DNA from: Paenibacillus contaminans
GTDB lineage: Bacteria > Bacillota > Bacilli > Paenibacillales > NBRC-103111
Assembly: GCF_003285015.1 (NCBI RefSeq)
Contig: NZ_QMFB01000006.1
Location: 248,001 to 312,000 of the forward strand
DNA length: 64,000 bases
Direction: 5' to 3'
The notes beneath the pieces are model-generated. The model saw nothing but the letters and a program-made list of their open reading frames with translations. It made no database searches and had not been told where the DNA came from. A program made the translations under genes and the position numbers. Position 1 is the stretch's first letter. Every line of letters starts with the position of its first letter. This document shows positions 53,443 to 61,816 of the stretch, piece after piece.

Positions 53443-54489
53443 ATGCAGAAAAGAGTTACGATACACGATATTGCGAAGGAGGCGGGCGTTTCTTCCGCTA
53501 CCGTTTCACGGGTGCTCAGCAACAGCGATTATCCGGTAAGCGCCAAGCTTCGTTCGAAAATCCAGAATTTAGCCGAGCAAATGCAATATATTCCGAACAT
53601 GATCGGCAAACAACTGAAAACGGACAATAATATGACGATCGGCGTCATCATCCCGACGATCAGCAACCCGTTTTATGCGGCGGTTATGTTAGGGGTCGAA
53701 GAAGCTGCCCGTAAAAGCGGCTACCATGTGCTGCTTTGCAATTCCCTTCAGGACGGTAGTCTGGAGGAAGGATACTTGAAAACGCTCTTCGAGAAGCAGG
53801 TAAAGGGCGTCATTCTCTCTTCCATCTCCGGAAACCGGAAGCTGATGACTCATCTGATCAAAATGGGCTTAAATGTAATCGCTATCGATCAAAAGCTGGA
53901 TATGCCCGATGTGCTGCAAATCGAGTTCGATTATCGCCGCGGCGGTTATATGGCGGCCCAGTACCTGCTCGAGCAAGGGCACCGGAAAATCGGCTATGTG
54001 ACGGCCCCGCTTGATCGCCCGAGCCGTCAGCATATTTATCACGGCTTTTTTGAAGCGCTTCATGCGGCCGGTGTGGACAAAAACGATAGCTACGTACAGA
54101 TCGCCGACGAGGAAAAAGAAGTTTACGACGGCATTTACGAATTCGAGAACGGCAAGGTGCTGACTCGCAAGCTTCTGCAGCTTGACGAGCTGCCAAGCGC
54201 GATTTTTGCTTGTAACGACTTGACCGCGTTCGGCGTCATAAACGAACTGGCCGCCAACGGCCTGCGCGTGCCGGAGGATATTTCGGTCATGGGCTTCGAC
54301 AATATCGAATTCAGCAGAATGGTCACGCCGGCGCTGACGACGATCAAGCAGCCGAATTACGAAATGGGCAAGCTTGCCTGTTCGATGCTGCTGGATAAGC
54401 TGAGAAAAGACAATAATCACGAGATGGACGTCATGCTGCTTCCGAAGCTGATCGTCCGCGATTCCGTCAAAACTTTCGAGCTTGAATAA
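53443..54489 (+). CDS. LacI-family transcriptional regulator
   Basis: 348 residues from ATG 53443 (GGTGGT seven bases before; an in-frame ATG at 53428 is an alternative). The N-terminal helix-turn-helix is VTIHDIAKEAGVSSATVSRVLS (minus its first two residues the family core), with the hinge helix near residue 50. The rest is a periplasmic-binding-like sensor (IGVIIPTISNPFYAAVM..., FACNDLTAFGVINELAANG, MGFDNIEFSRMVTPALTTI). It most likely binds the GATTAC-type palindromes before its own gene, nagA, the oxidoreductase/nagB unit and the second importer, with an amino sugar or its phosphate as inducer. Confidence 0.93.
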   Translation: MQKRVTIHDIAKEAGVSSATVSRVLSNSDYPVSAKLRSKIQNLAEQMQYIPNMIGKQLKTDNNMTIGVIIPTISNPFYAAVMLGVEEAARKSGYHVLLCNSLQDGSLEEGYLKTLFEKQVKGVILSSISGNRKLMTHLIKMGLNVIAIDQKLDMPDVLQIEFDYRRGGYMAAQYLLEQGHRKIGYVTAPLDRPSRQHIYHGFFEALHAAGVDKNDSYVQIADEEKEVYDGIYEFENGKVLTRKLLQLDELPSAIFACNDLTAFGVINELAANGLRVPEDISVMGFDNIEFSRMVTPALTTIKQPNYEMGKLACSMLLDKLRKDNNHEMDVMLLPKLIVRDSVKTFELE

Positions 54490-54628
54490 ATGGTTCGGAT
54501 CAATATAAAGCGCCCTAGCCTGAACGCCCATTCGTTTCTCTAAGCGTTCTTGAAAGGGCCTGCATGGAGCCGGTGCGATAAAGCGCAAGCCGAATCGCAT
54601 TTTGCTTCGTTTCATTATCCGCAGCAAT

Positions 54629-54648
54629 TATAGAAATCGATTACTATA
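54629..54648. promoter_or_regulatory. LacI-family operator, best copy, before nagA
   Basis: TATAGAAATCGATTACTATA, a 20-bp palindrome with a single mismatched pair, ending at the Shine-Dalgarno sequence of nagA. Binding here would block the transcript start or early elongation. It is the best match among five copies in the window. Confidence 0.8.
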
Positions 54649-54665
54649 AAAGGAGAGTTTTGTCG

Positions 54666-55817
54666 ATGAAATGGTCCGGCAGAAGATACGATACGGGGCA
54701 ATGCGTGGAGGTAACGTCAATAGACGGCAAAATTGCAGCGATAAGTCCGATCGAGATTGATGATAGGTTGCCTTGGTTGTCGCCGGGATGGATCGACCTG
54801 CAGGTGAACGGCTTTGCCGGCTTCGATCTGAACGACGAATCGACAAGCCCGGAGGAAGTGCTGAATGTTACAAGAGCGATGTTTGCTTGCGGCGTTACCG
54901 GATATTTGCCCACTGTCATAACCGGAAGCTTCGAGCGGATAAAGCAAGCGCTTGCCGGCATCAAGGATGCCTGCGATTCCGGAGATCAAGCGGCGGAAGC
55001 GATCTGCGGGATTCATGTCGAAGGGCCGTATTTAAGCGGAGAAGACGGTCCGCGCGGCGCTCATGACCGCGATTTTATCCGAGATCCCGATATCAAGGAA
55101 TTCGAGAAGTGGCAGGAGGCGGCCGGCGGCCGCATCAAGCTCGTTACGATTGCTCCCGAACGTGCGGGAGTACCCGCTTTTATTCGCGAATTGAGCAAAT
55201 CGGGCGTCACGGTAAGCATAGGGCATACGATGGCTACGACCGGCGAGATCGAAGCGGCGGTGAGCGCCGGAGCTAAACTTTCCACGCATCTTGGCAACGG
55301 CGCGCATCCGGTGCTGCCCCGCCATCCGAACTATATTTGGGATCAGCTGGCCGATGACGGCTTGCAGGCGATGTTCATTGCCGACGGGCACCATCTTCCG
55401 GCCAATACGCTCAAGGCGATGATTCGCGCCAAGGGGGAACGGTTCATCATCGTGAGCGATTGCGTCAAATTCGGCGGCATGCCTCCCGGCGTATATAAAA
55501 GCCTGATCGGCTCCGAAGTGGAGCTGCTTGCGAACGGCCGGCTGCAAACGGCCGCCAATCCGGCGATTTTGGCAGGCTCGGCCCAATCGATCGATCGCGG
55601 TGTCGAGAATGCGGTGCTGCTTGCCGGTATAAGCTTGAAGGAGGCGGTCGATGCCGTGACTGTACGGCCTGCCGAAGCGATCGGTCTTCACAATTGCGGG
55701 AAGCTTGAACCGGGGATGGACGCAAGCTTGACGCTGTTCGATTTCCAGCAGGGCACAATGCCGCTCACGGTCAAAGAGACGGTGCTGAAGGGGAAGACGG
55801 TTTATAGCAAACACTAG
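54666..55817 (+). CDS. nagA: N-acetylglucosamine-6-phosphate deacetylase family amidohydrolase
   Basis: 383 residues from ATG 54666, with AAAGGAGAG nine bases before; the in-frame TTG at 54660 is too close. Hydrolyses the N-acetyl group of GlcNAc 6-phosphate if typical. Metal and catalytic segments are GIHVEGPYL (Glu, about residue 121), SIGHTMA (His, about 188), STHLGNGAHP (His, about 208) and IVSDCVKFGG (catalytic Asp, about 264). The HLGNGAHP loop differs from the HLFNAM of standard NagA, so the acyl group or sugar may differ. It is directly behind the LacI-type operator. Confidence 0.88.
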   Translation: MKWSGRRYDTGQCVEVTSIDGKIAAISPIEIDDRLPWLSPGWIDLQVNGFAGFDLNDESTSPEEVLNVTRAMFACGVTGYLPTVITGSFERIKQALAGIKDACDSGDQAAEAICGIHVEGPYLSGEDGPRGAHDRDFIRDPDIKEFEKWQEAAGGRIKLVTIAPERAGVPAFIRELSKSGVTVSIGHTMATTGEIEAAVSAGAKLSTHLGNGAHPVLPRHPNYIWDQLADDGLQAMFIADGHHLPANTLKAMIRAKGERFIIVSDCVKFGGMPPGVYKSLIGSEVELLANGRLQTAANPAILAGSAQSIDRGVENAVLLAGISLKEAVDAVTVRPAEAIGLHNCGKLEPGMDASLTLFDFQQGTMPLTVKETVLKGKTVYSKH

Positions 55818-55985
55818 TTGATTAACGTACCGCCCGTTACCTCGCGCCTTGTGTACCCCCGTGCAAATTGACAATTACCGCCTCCAGCCGTTACATTAAC
55901 TAATAGCGCTTATTTTTTGCTGACGGTCAAATCAAGGCTGCAGCACGTCTAAGCGAGATAAGCGGACCGAGCCGGAGGTGGACGG

Positions 55986-56699
55986 GTGAAAAGCATAAGG
56001 AAGGAAACGCTGTCGCAGCAGGCAGGTGACAGCATTAAAGCCTATATCGAACAAATGCGCTTGCAGCCGGGCGATAAGCTGCCCTCCGAGAAGCAGCTTA
56101 TCGAGCGGTATGGCGTCAGCCGTACGGTCATACGCGAGGCGTTGAAATCGCTGGAGACAGTCGGCATTATCCAATTAAAGCCCGGGGACGGCATTTATGT
56201 TGCGAGACCGACGATAAGCGGAATGTCGCATCATTTTACATTTCATTGGAATCGAAATCCGAAGACGGTGAAGGAGCTTTTGCAGATCCGTACGACGCTT
56301 GAGCTGTACGCGATCGATTTGGCGGTCGGACAACAGGATGAAGAGCGAATCCGCCAGATGGAGCATTGGGTGCTCGAAATGGAAAGGAAGCTCAAGGAAG
56401 GCGTCAGCATCGCGCATGAGGATTTGCAATTTCATCGCGCGTTGTTTCGCGCGTCAGGCAATGAAACGTTATGCGAGCTGAGCGAGTTCATTGCGGGATT
56501 TTTCGTGCCGCTGGACGGCTCGGCGACGTTGATGCACGGCCCCGATCCTTTATCATTGCTGGAACACAAGCAAATCCTTCATTGGATTCGCGCAGGAAAT
56601 GCGGCTAAGGCGAAAGCTTGTCTGCAGGAGCACTTGCGTCCGGTGGAATCGTTCGTCGCTTCGATGGAAGCAAGTGTAGAACCGAATGAGAATAAATAA
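55986..56699 (+). CDS. GntR-family regulator, FCD subfamily (first of two)
   Basis: 237 residues from GTG 55986, preceded by GGAGGT. An N-terminal winged helix (LPSEKQLIERYGVSRTVIREA, with one residue more than needed, about 36-56) is followed by an FCD ligand-binding domain. The segment EDLQFHRALFRASG (Asp and His, about 139) and later EHKQILHWI (His) fit the metal-binding FCD type. These usually sense organic acids or sugar acids and repress nearby catabolic genes. A second, related regulator follows 78 bp later. Confidence 0.92.
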   Translation: MKSIRKETLSQQAGDSIKAYIEQMRLQPGDKLPSEKQLIERYGVSRTVIREALKSLETVGIIQLKPGDGIYVARPTISGMSHHFTFHWNRNPKTVKELLQIRTTLELYAIDLAVGQQDEERIRQMEHWVLEMERKLKEGVSIAHEDLQFHRALFRASGNETLCELSEFIAGFFVPLDGSATLMHGPDPLSLLEHKQILHWIRAGNAAKAKACLQEHLRPVESFVASMEASVEPNENK

Positions 56700-56777
56700 T
56701 AGGACTCCGCGAAATGCTCTAGGTTGCCGGTCTGAGGCTAATGCAAGGGCGGGAGTACGGAAAGGAGCTGACGAGCG

Positions 56778-57464
56778 ATGCAGCCGATGGAACCTGGCGA
56801 GCAGCTTCAGCGAAACATGCTCAGCCATTTGGCAAGCGATCGGATTAAAACGTACATTTACGAGAATGGATTGAAGCCGGGAGATAAACTTCCGACGGAG
56901 CGCGATTTGGCCGAACGGCTTCAAGTAAGCCGGACTGTCATCAGGGAAGCGCTGAACCAGCTGGAGACGCTGGGTCTCATATTCAAGGTGCAGGGCAGCG
57001 GAATCTTTATTGCGGAGCCGAATTTGACCGTATTTTTCCGTCAATTGCTGTCGGGATGGGAGACGGATAATCAAAGCTTGGCAAAGCTGCTGGATTTTCG
57101 GCTGATGCTGGAGCAGGCGGCGCTGAGCGAGATCGCGGAGCGAGCGGACGACGAGGATTACCGGATGCTGGAGAAGCTTATCGGCGAGGCCGAACAGCCG
57201 GGGATCGACGGGGCAAGATTTTTGGCACTTGATGCGCAGTTTCACCGCGAGCTGCTCAAGCTGACGCGAAACGATCTTTTTATCCAGCTGGTCGCCATTG
57301 TTCAGGATTATTTTTCCTCAGTGGAACGCAAAGGGGTTATACCGCAAACGGAAGGAATCCGGGCGACGATACAGGACCATAAGTCGCTGATCGCGATGCT
57401 TCGCAGCCACAGTCTGAACGAAGCGAGACAGCTGCTGAGAAAGCACTTGCACCCAATAACGTAG
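56778..57464 (+). CDS. GntR-family regulator, FCD subfamily (second of two)
   Basis: 228 residues, ATG 56778 after AAAGGAG. The winged helix LPTERDLAERLQVSRTVIRE (about 37-56) and FCD domain (DAQFHRELLKLTRND at about 153, DHKSLIAML at about 197) match the preceding gene in layout but not closely in sequence, so this looks like an old duplication or two separate family members. It directly precedes the promoter with a TGGTCATACCA site at 57547 and is the best candidate for its binding protein. Confidence 0.92.
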   Translation: MQPMEPGEQLQRNMLSHLASDRIKTYIYENGLKPGDKLPTERDLAERLQVSRTVIREALNQLETLGLIFKVQGSGIFIAEPNLTVFFRQLLSGWETDNQSLAKLLDFRLMLEQAALSEIAERADDEDYRMLEKLIGEAEQPGIDGARFLALDAQFHRELLKLTRNDLFIQLVAIVQDYFSSVERKGVIPQTEGIRATIQDHKSLIAMLRSHSLNEARQLLRKHLHPIT

Positions 57465-57512
57465 TGACGGCAACGACGAAAAATGAACGGCTTCGTTTCG
57501 ATCATTTTTTCG

Positions 57513-57557
57513 TTGACCGTTCGGTTTGGAAGTGCTATCATCAAATTGGTCATACCA
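57513..57557 (+). promoter_or_regulatory. promoter with GntR-type operator
   Basis: TTGACC, 17 bases, TATCAT (57536-57541). The palindrome TGGT-CAT-ACCA at 57547-57557 covers the predicted transcript start. TGGT-N-ACCA dyads are typical of FadR/FCD-type GntR operators. The site should control the five-gene set from 57633. Confidence 0.75.
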
Positions 57558-57632
57558 TAATATATAATGATCGGTTACGGCATATCGAAGTTTTTCCGAT
57601 ATCCGGATGGATAATCGAGGAGGATGTGGACC

Positions 57633-58727
57633 ATGCTTGGAAATCCGCGCAAGCTCGGCGTATGGCGGTATGAAACGCTGCTTCCGCAGGTTGCGGAAGA
57701 ACGCCAGGTTACTTTAGGGGAAGGCTGCACGCCGCTTGTCAAAAGCGCAGGCATTGCCAAAGCGCTTGGGCTAAGCAATTTGTATTTCAAAATCGAGTCC
57801 GGAAATCCGACCGGCTCGTACAAGGACAGAATCGCCGCAGTCGGCGTTTCCTGGGCGCTGCAGCAAGGGAAAACGGCGTGCATCGGCACGACCTCCGGCA
57901 ATGCGGGCGCCGCAGTCGCCGCATACGCCGCGCGGGCCGGAATTCCGTATCACTTATATGTGCTTGAGCATATCGTCGAAGCGAAGCTGGTTCAGGTCGT
58001 GGCTCACGGCGCTAACGTAACGAAGGTGAAAGGCTTCGGTGAAAGCGCTGCAGTCGGCGACAAAGTATTTGCGCATATCGCCGAACAAGCGGAGCGGATG
58101 AACTGGGAGTCGATGATTACGGCTTACAAATGCAATCCCGTTGCGATGGAAGGCGTGAAGACGATCGCATTCGAGTTGTACGACGATTTGGTCGAAACGA
58201 CCCCCGATGCGGTATTCGTGCCGGTGGGCGGCGGCGGTTTGTTTACCGGCATTCGCAAAGGCTTCGAGGATCTCGCGCGTTTGCACGGGGCTTCGATGCC
58301 ATCGATGGTCGCGGTACAATCGGCCGGCTGCGACAACATCGTGCGCGGCTGGAAGCAAGGCAGCGCGACTGCCGCGGGCGGCGATTCGACCTCGCAAATA
58401 TCCGGACTGCAGGTGCCGAATCCGCCGGACGGCGAGGAGGTGCTTCGCGTTCTCAATGCGAATGAAGGCTGGGCCGAGGCAGTCGCCGACAACGAAACCT
58501 GGCATTGGCAGGAGCAGCTTGCGGAGAAGGAAGGCATTCTTTGCGAGCCGGCCGCGGCAATTTCGCTCGCAGGTCTCGCCCAGGCGCTTAGGGAAGGACG
58601 AGTCGGCAAGGATGCGACGATCGTATGCGTGCTTTCGGGCGCGGGCTATAAGGATGCAAAGCGGCTGCAGACGATTGTCGACGGCAAACCCGCGGTTCCG
58701 TTGAAGTCTGCGGATGAGCTGTCCTAA
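57633..58727 (+). CDS. PLP-dependent lyase/threonine-synthase-like enzyme
   Basis: 364 residues from ATG 57633, with GAGGAGG before it. Fold type II PLP enzyme: Lys64 in GSYKDR forms the Schiff base, TSGNAGAAVAAYAA (about 92-105) holds the cofactor, and PVGGGGLFTGIRKG (about 203) binds the phosphate. The family includes threonine synthase, threonine dehydratase and diaminopropionate ammonia-lyase. As there are no threonine-pathway genes here and the gene sits behind GntR regulators with an aldolase and a deacylase, a catabolic ammonia-lyase or amino-acid role is more likely. The exact substrate is open. Confidence 0.88.
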   Translation: MLGNPRKLGVWRYETLLPQVAEERQVTLGEGCTPLVKSAGIAKALGLSNLYFKIESGNPTGSYKDRIAAVGVSWALQQGKTACIGTTSGNAGAAVAAYAARAGIPYHLYVLEHIVEAKLVQVVAHGANVTKVKGFGESAAVGDKVFAHIAEQAERMNWESMITAYKCNPVAMEGVKTIAFELYDDLVETTPDAVFVPVGGGGLFTGIRKGFEDLARLHGASMPSMVAVQSAGCDNIVRGWKQGSATAAGGDSTSQISGLQVPNPPDGEEVLRVLNANEGWAEAVADNETWHWQEQLAEKEGILCEPAAAISLAGLAQALREGRVGKDATIVCVLSGAGYKDAKRLQTIVDGKPAVPLKSADELS

Positions 58728-58851
58728 TCTCACGTTAGGCGGTGCATGTAACGACAAGGAGACGGAAAATAAGAGACTCCTTCTCATCGGTTCGCTTTTA
58801 TAGAAAAAAACTTTTTATTTCCAAAGTTAAAAACGACGTGGAGGCGGAAGC

Positions 58852-59838
58852 ATGATTAAAGTGGGATTGATCGGAATAGGCAGATTTTCAAACTTTCACT
58901 TGCAATCGATACGTCAACTCCCGGGTGTTACCGTTACCGCCGTTGCCGATCTTAACCCGGAACGCGTTGAGAGCGTTAAGGGGGAATGGGGCTGCGCCGG
59001 ATATACGGATTGGCGGCGCATGCTCGAGGAACAGGAGCTGGACGCGGTTACGGTTCTCACTCCCGAGCACGCGCATGAAGAGCCGGTTATGGCTGCGCTG
59101 GATGCAGGATGCCATGTTTTTGTAGAAAAGCCGCTCTCGATCGATTCCGCAGCATGCGAGCGAATGATCGCAGCGGCCGGGAAAGCGGATAAGCTGCTGA
59201 TGGTCGGTCATGTTTGCCGCTTCGGCATTCGCCATTTGGAGATGAAGCGGGCGGTCGACAGCGGAGCGCTCGGCAAGCTTCGTTCGATCTACGGCCGGAG
59301 AAACAATGGCAGCAAATATTTTCCGATCTATAAGCGCGTCGATCCGGTTTATATACTCGGCATTCATGATATCGACCTGATGCATTGGCTCTCCGGCTCC
59401 ACCGTAACCGAGGTATTCGCGCGCAGTACGGGACCGGCGGACGGAGGCGTCGACTTGCAGTGGGCGATGCTGACCTTCGCGAACGGAGTCATCGGCGTAG
59501 TCGAAAGCAGCTGGCTTGTACCGGACGGGGCGCCGGCGGAAGTCGACGTTCGGATGGAAGTCGTAGGGGAACGCGGCACCATTCATTTTCAAGAGCCGGA
59601 TGACGGCCTGTCCGTTTGGGGAGAGCGCATGAGCGAAAACACGCCTCTCCATGATTGGCAGCCGAAATACGGAAGAGTTTCCGGAGCGCTTGTTGAGGAG
59701 CTTCATCATTTCTATGACTGCGTTCGCAACAATCGCAAATCGGATATTTTGCTTCCTGAGGATGCGCTCGCAGCGGTACGCGTGGCGGAAGCGATCGTTC
59801 AATCCTGCAAGACCGGATTGCCCGTCAAGCTGGGCTGA
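58852..59838 (+). CDS. Gfo/Idh/MocA-family oxidoreductase
   Basis: 328 residues, ATG 58852 after GTGGAGG. The NAD(P)-binding motif is VGLIGIGRFSNFHLQSI, the lysine motif is FVEKPLSID (about 93), and the active-site segment is YILGIHDIDLMHWLSG (about 167-182). It is shorter than the four-cysteine homologue at 40654 and lacks cysteines in that region. The 124-bp gap upstream has no clear terminator, so it probably shares a transcript with the PLP enzyme and oxidises a sugar-like intermediate of the same pathway. Confidence 0.92.
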   Translation: MIKVGLIGIGRFSNFHLQSIRQLPGVTVTAVADLNPERVESVKGEWGCAGYTDWRRMLEEQELDAVTVLTPEHAHEEPVMAALDAGCHVFVEKPLSIDSAACERMIAAAGKADKLLMVGHVCRFGIRHLEMKRAVDSGALGKLRSIYGRRNNGSKYFPIYKRVDPVYILGIHDIDLMHWLSGSTVTEVFARSTGPADGGVDLQWAMLTFANGVIGVVESSWLVPDGAPAEVDVRMEVVGERGTIHFQEPDDGLSVWGERMSENTPLHDWQPKYGRVSGALVEELHHFYDCVRNNRKSDILLPEDALAAVRVAEAIVQSCKTGLPVKLG

Positions 59839-59874
59839 ACGTTCAAGGCGGTATTCGGAAGGAAGTGATTTTGC

Positions 59875-60609
59875 ATGAACGTTTCGGAGCATGTTTTTAT
59901 GGTGGGGAGCGGTTCGCTCGGTACAGGCTTGACGAACGATTATGACTGCAATGTTTATTTGGTAGTTAGCGGCTCGTCGGCAGCATTAATCGACAGCGGG
60001 GCAGGCATCGACCCTCAGGCGGTCGTTTCGCAAATTCGCGCTTGCGGGTGCAGGGAAATGTCAATCGATGCGATCATACTGACGCACGCCCATGCGGATC
60101 ATGCCGGCGGGGCGGCAGAGCTGCAGCGGTTGACCGGCGCAGCGGTATATTGCCCTGCGGAGACGGCTCCCATCGTGAGATCCGGCGATGAAGAAGCGAA
60201 CGGCCTGCGGCAGGCGCGAATCGACGGCATCTACCCGGCCGAATACCGTTTTCAGCCTTGCCCGTCGGCAATTCCGAAAGCGGACGGAGAAACGATCGCG
60301 ATCGGCGATTTGACGCTGCAATTCGTCTACTCGCCCGGTCACAGCTTCGATCATGCGAGCCTTTATTGCCCGGAGCTCCGTGCGCTTTTCAGCGGGGATG
60401 CCGTGTTTGCCGGAGGGAAAATCGCAGCGATCCGTTCGCCCGATTTTTCCATGCAAGATTTATCGGTCAGTATAAGCAGGCTTGCCGCATTAAGGGTCGA
60501 GCATTTATTTCCAGGGCATGGTTTGCCTGTTTTCGAAACGGGAGGTCACGAAATCCGAACGGCGTTACAGGCATTTGAAAATGGCGGAGCACCGCAAAGT
60601 ATCGTTTGA
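59875..60609 (+). CDS. metallo-beta-lactamase-fold hydrolase
   Basis: 244 residues. The dinuclear zinc motif is THAHADH (His71, His73, Asp75, His76), with the further ligands in SPGHSFDHASLY, LFSGDAVF and LFPGHG. The overall form is that of the glyoxalase II/lactonase-like group, which hydrolyses thioesters, lactones or similar bonds. In this cluster it could open a sugar lactone made by the oxidoreductase 37 bp upstream, which is inference from order alone. A GGAAGTGA site precedes ATG 59875. Confidence 0.9.
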   Translation: MNVSEHVFMVGSGSLGTGLTNDYDCNVYLVVSGSSAALIDSGAGIDPQAVVSQIRACGCREMSIDAIILTHAHADHAGGAAELQRLTGAAVYCPAETAPIVRSGDEEANGLRQARIDGIYPAEYRFQPCPSAIPKADGETIAIGDLTLQFVYSPGHSFDHASLYCPELRALFSGDAVFAGGKIAAIRSPDFSMQDLSVSISRLAALRVEHLFPGHGLPVFETGGHEIRTALQAFENGGAPQSIV

Positions 60610-60662
60610 ACCGGCTGCAGGAATGCTGTGGTCGCATATACCATTTTAGGGAGGAATTATAG

Positions 60663-61541
60663 ATGAATAAAGGTTATTATACCGCGCTTGGCACACCGTT
60701 GGACGGAATGGGCAATGTGATCGAAAGCAGCTTGCGCAAACATGTCGTAGACCAAGTGAATGCCGGAGCGTCCGGCCTTCTCGCGATGGGCTCGATGGGC
60801 ATTCAGCCGATGATTAAAGACGACCAATTCGTGAAGGTGGCCAAAATTACGGCGGAGGCGGCGGAAGGCAAAACCCCCGTGTTCGTCGGCGTAATGGACA
60901 ATTCAATCGCACGCGTAAAAGCGAGAATCGACAGCTTGTCCGGTTTGCAGATCGATGGGGTCGTAGCGACGACGCCTTACTACTATACGCTTTCGCAAGA
61001 CGAAGTATTGCGGTTTTTCACGGCGCTCGCCGAGGCTTCGTCATTTCCGGTTTATTTGTACGATTTGCCTGGCGTAACCAAAACGAAAATCGCAGCATCG
61101 ACCGCACAAAAGCTGATGTCCGTTCCAAACATTGCAGGCATCAAATCCGGCGACTTGCCTACAATCCGTACGCTGGCAAGGGCATTGCCGGACACGAATC
61201 CGGACTTCCAGCTGTTGTTCAGCGGACTGGATGTTTTCGATGCGGCCTACGGCTACGGAATCGACAAAAACCTGGATGGCATGTTCAGCTGCACGGTGCC
61301 GTTGAACGAGCGTCTGTACAGCTCGCTTGCCGCCGGCGACAAAAAAGGCGCTGCGGAAGCATTGGACGGCATTTTGCTGCTTCGCGATACGTTCGTGGAA
61401 GTAAACGTCCTTGCCGGATTCACTTATGCGATGAACGTTCAAGGCTACGAAGGCAGCTTCTCGGCGGATTATTCGGCCGCTTTAAGTGAACAGCAGGCCC
61501 GCAAGGTGCACGAGTGCATGGAGAAGCTCGGCCTTATCTAA
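60663..61541 (+). CDS. DapA/NanA-family aldolase with altered active-site loop
   Basis: 292 residues. TIM-barrel aldolase: Lys161 in AGIKSGD is the Schiff-base lysine and Tyr133 in YLYDLPG is the catalytic tyrosine, at the same numbers as in E. coli DapA. The loop that reads GTTGE in DapA or GSTGE in sialate lyase is here GSMGIQ (residues 43-48), replacing the second Thr by Met and the Glu by Ile. This suggests an altered substrate, so neither dihydrodipicolinate synthase nor standard sialate lyase should be assumed. A GGGAGG lies before ATG 60663. It probably cleaves a keto-acid intermediate. Confidence 0.88.
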   Translation: MNKGYYTALGTPLDGMGNVIESSLRKHVVDQVNAGASGLLAMGSMGIQPMIKDDQFVKVAKITAEAAEGKTPVFVGVMDNSIARVKARIDSLSGLQIDGVVATTPYYYTLSQDEVLRFFTALAEASSFPVYLYDLPGVTKTKIAASTAQKLMSVPNIAGIKSGDLPTIRTLARALPDTNPDFQLLFSGLDVFDAAYGYGIDKNLDGMFSCTVPLNERLYSSLAAGDKKGAAEALDGILLLRDTFVEVNVLAGFTYAMNVQGYEGSFSADYSAALSEQQARKVHECMEKLGLI

Positions 61542-61607
61542 GTACAATCAGACGGAAATGAAAACCTTTTCTATATAAGTTGAACGAAAGAACGACAAGG
61601 GGAGCGA

Positions 61608-61754
61608 ATGAAATGGAGAAAGGGAATTGTCTTGCAGCGAGTTTTGGCTTTGTGTTTCAACGCTCCGAAGGCCCATTCTAATATAGAAACGCAAAACAAG
61701 ATGTCTGAAGCGGCAAGGCAATCCCTTTCGGAATGCAATGGATTCCCCACTTAG
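61608..61754 (+). CDS. possible small protein, 48 residues
   Basis: ATG 61608 follows AAGGGGAG and opens a 48-codon frame to TAG 61752. The peptide is basic at its N-terminus (MKWRKG) with a hydrophobic stretch (about 7-17), then polar. It lies alone in the 275-bp gap between the aldolase and deacylase genes. No family recognised; it may be chance. Confidence 0.3.
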   Translation: MKWRKGIVLQRVLALCFNAPKAHSNIETQNKMSEAARQSLSECNGFPT

Positions 61755-61816
61755 TGGTTCAACTTATTTAGCAAGGGACGTCGATTTATGTGTAAAGAGC
61801 TGGGGGAGTGACGAGC

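Noticed and set aside
58888..59892. A 334-codon minus-strand frame opposite the oxidoreductase at 58852
   Set aside because: Same reasoning: no start signal and no family likeness, while the plus strand has intact Rossmann and EKP motifs.
60663..61541. Assignment of the DapA-family gene as nanA or dapA
   Set aside because: The active-site loop differs from both, and no other sialate or lysine pathway genes are nearby.
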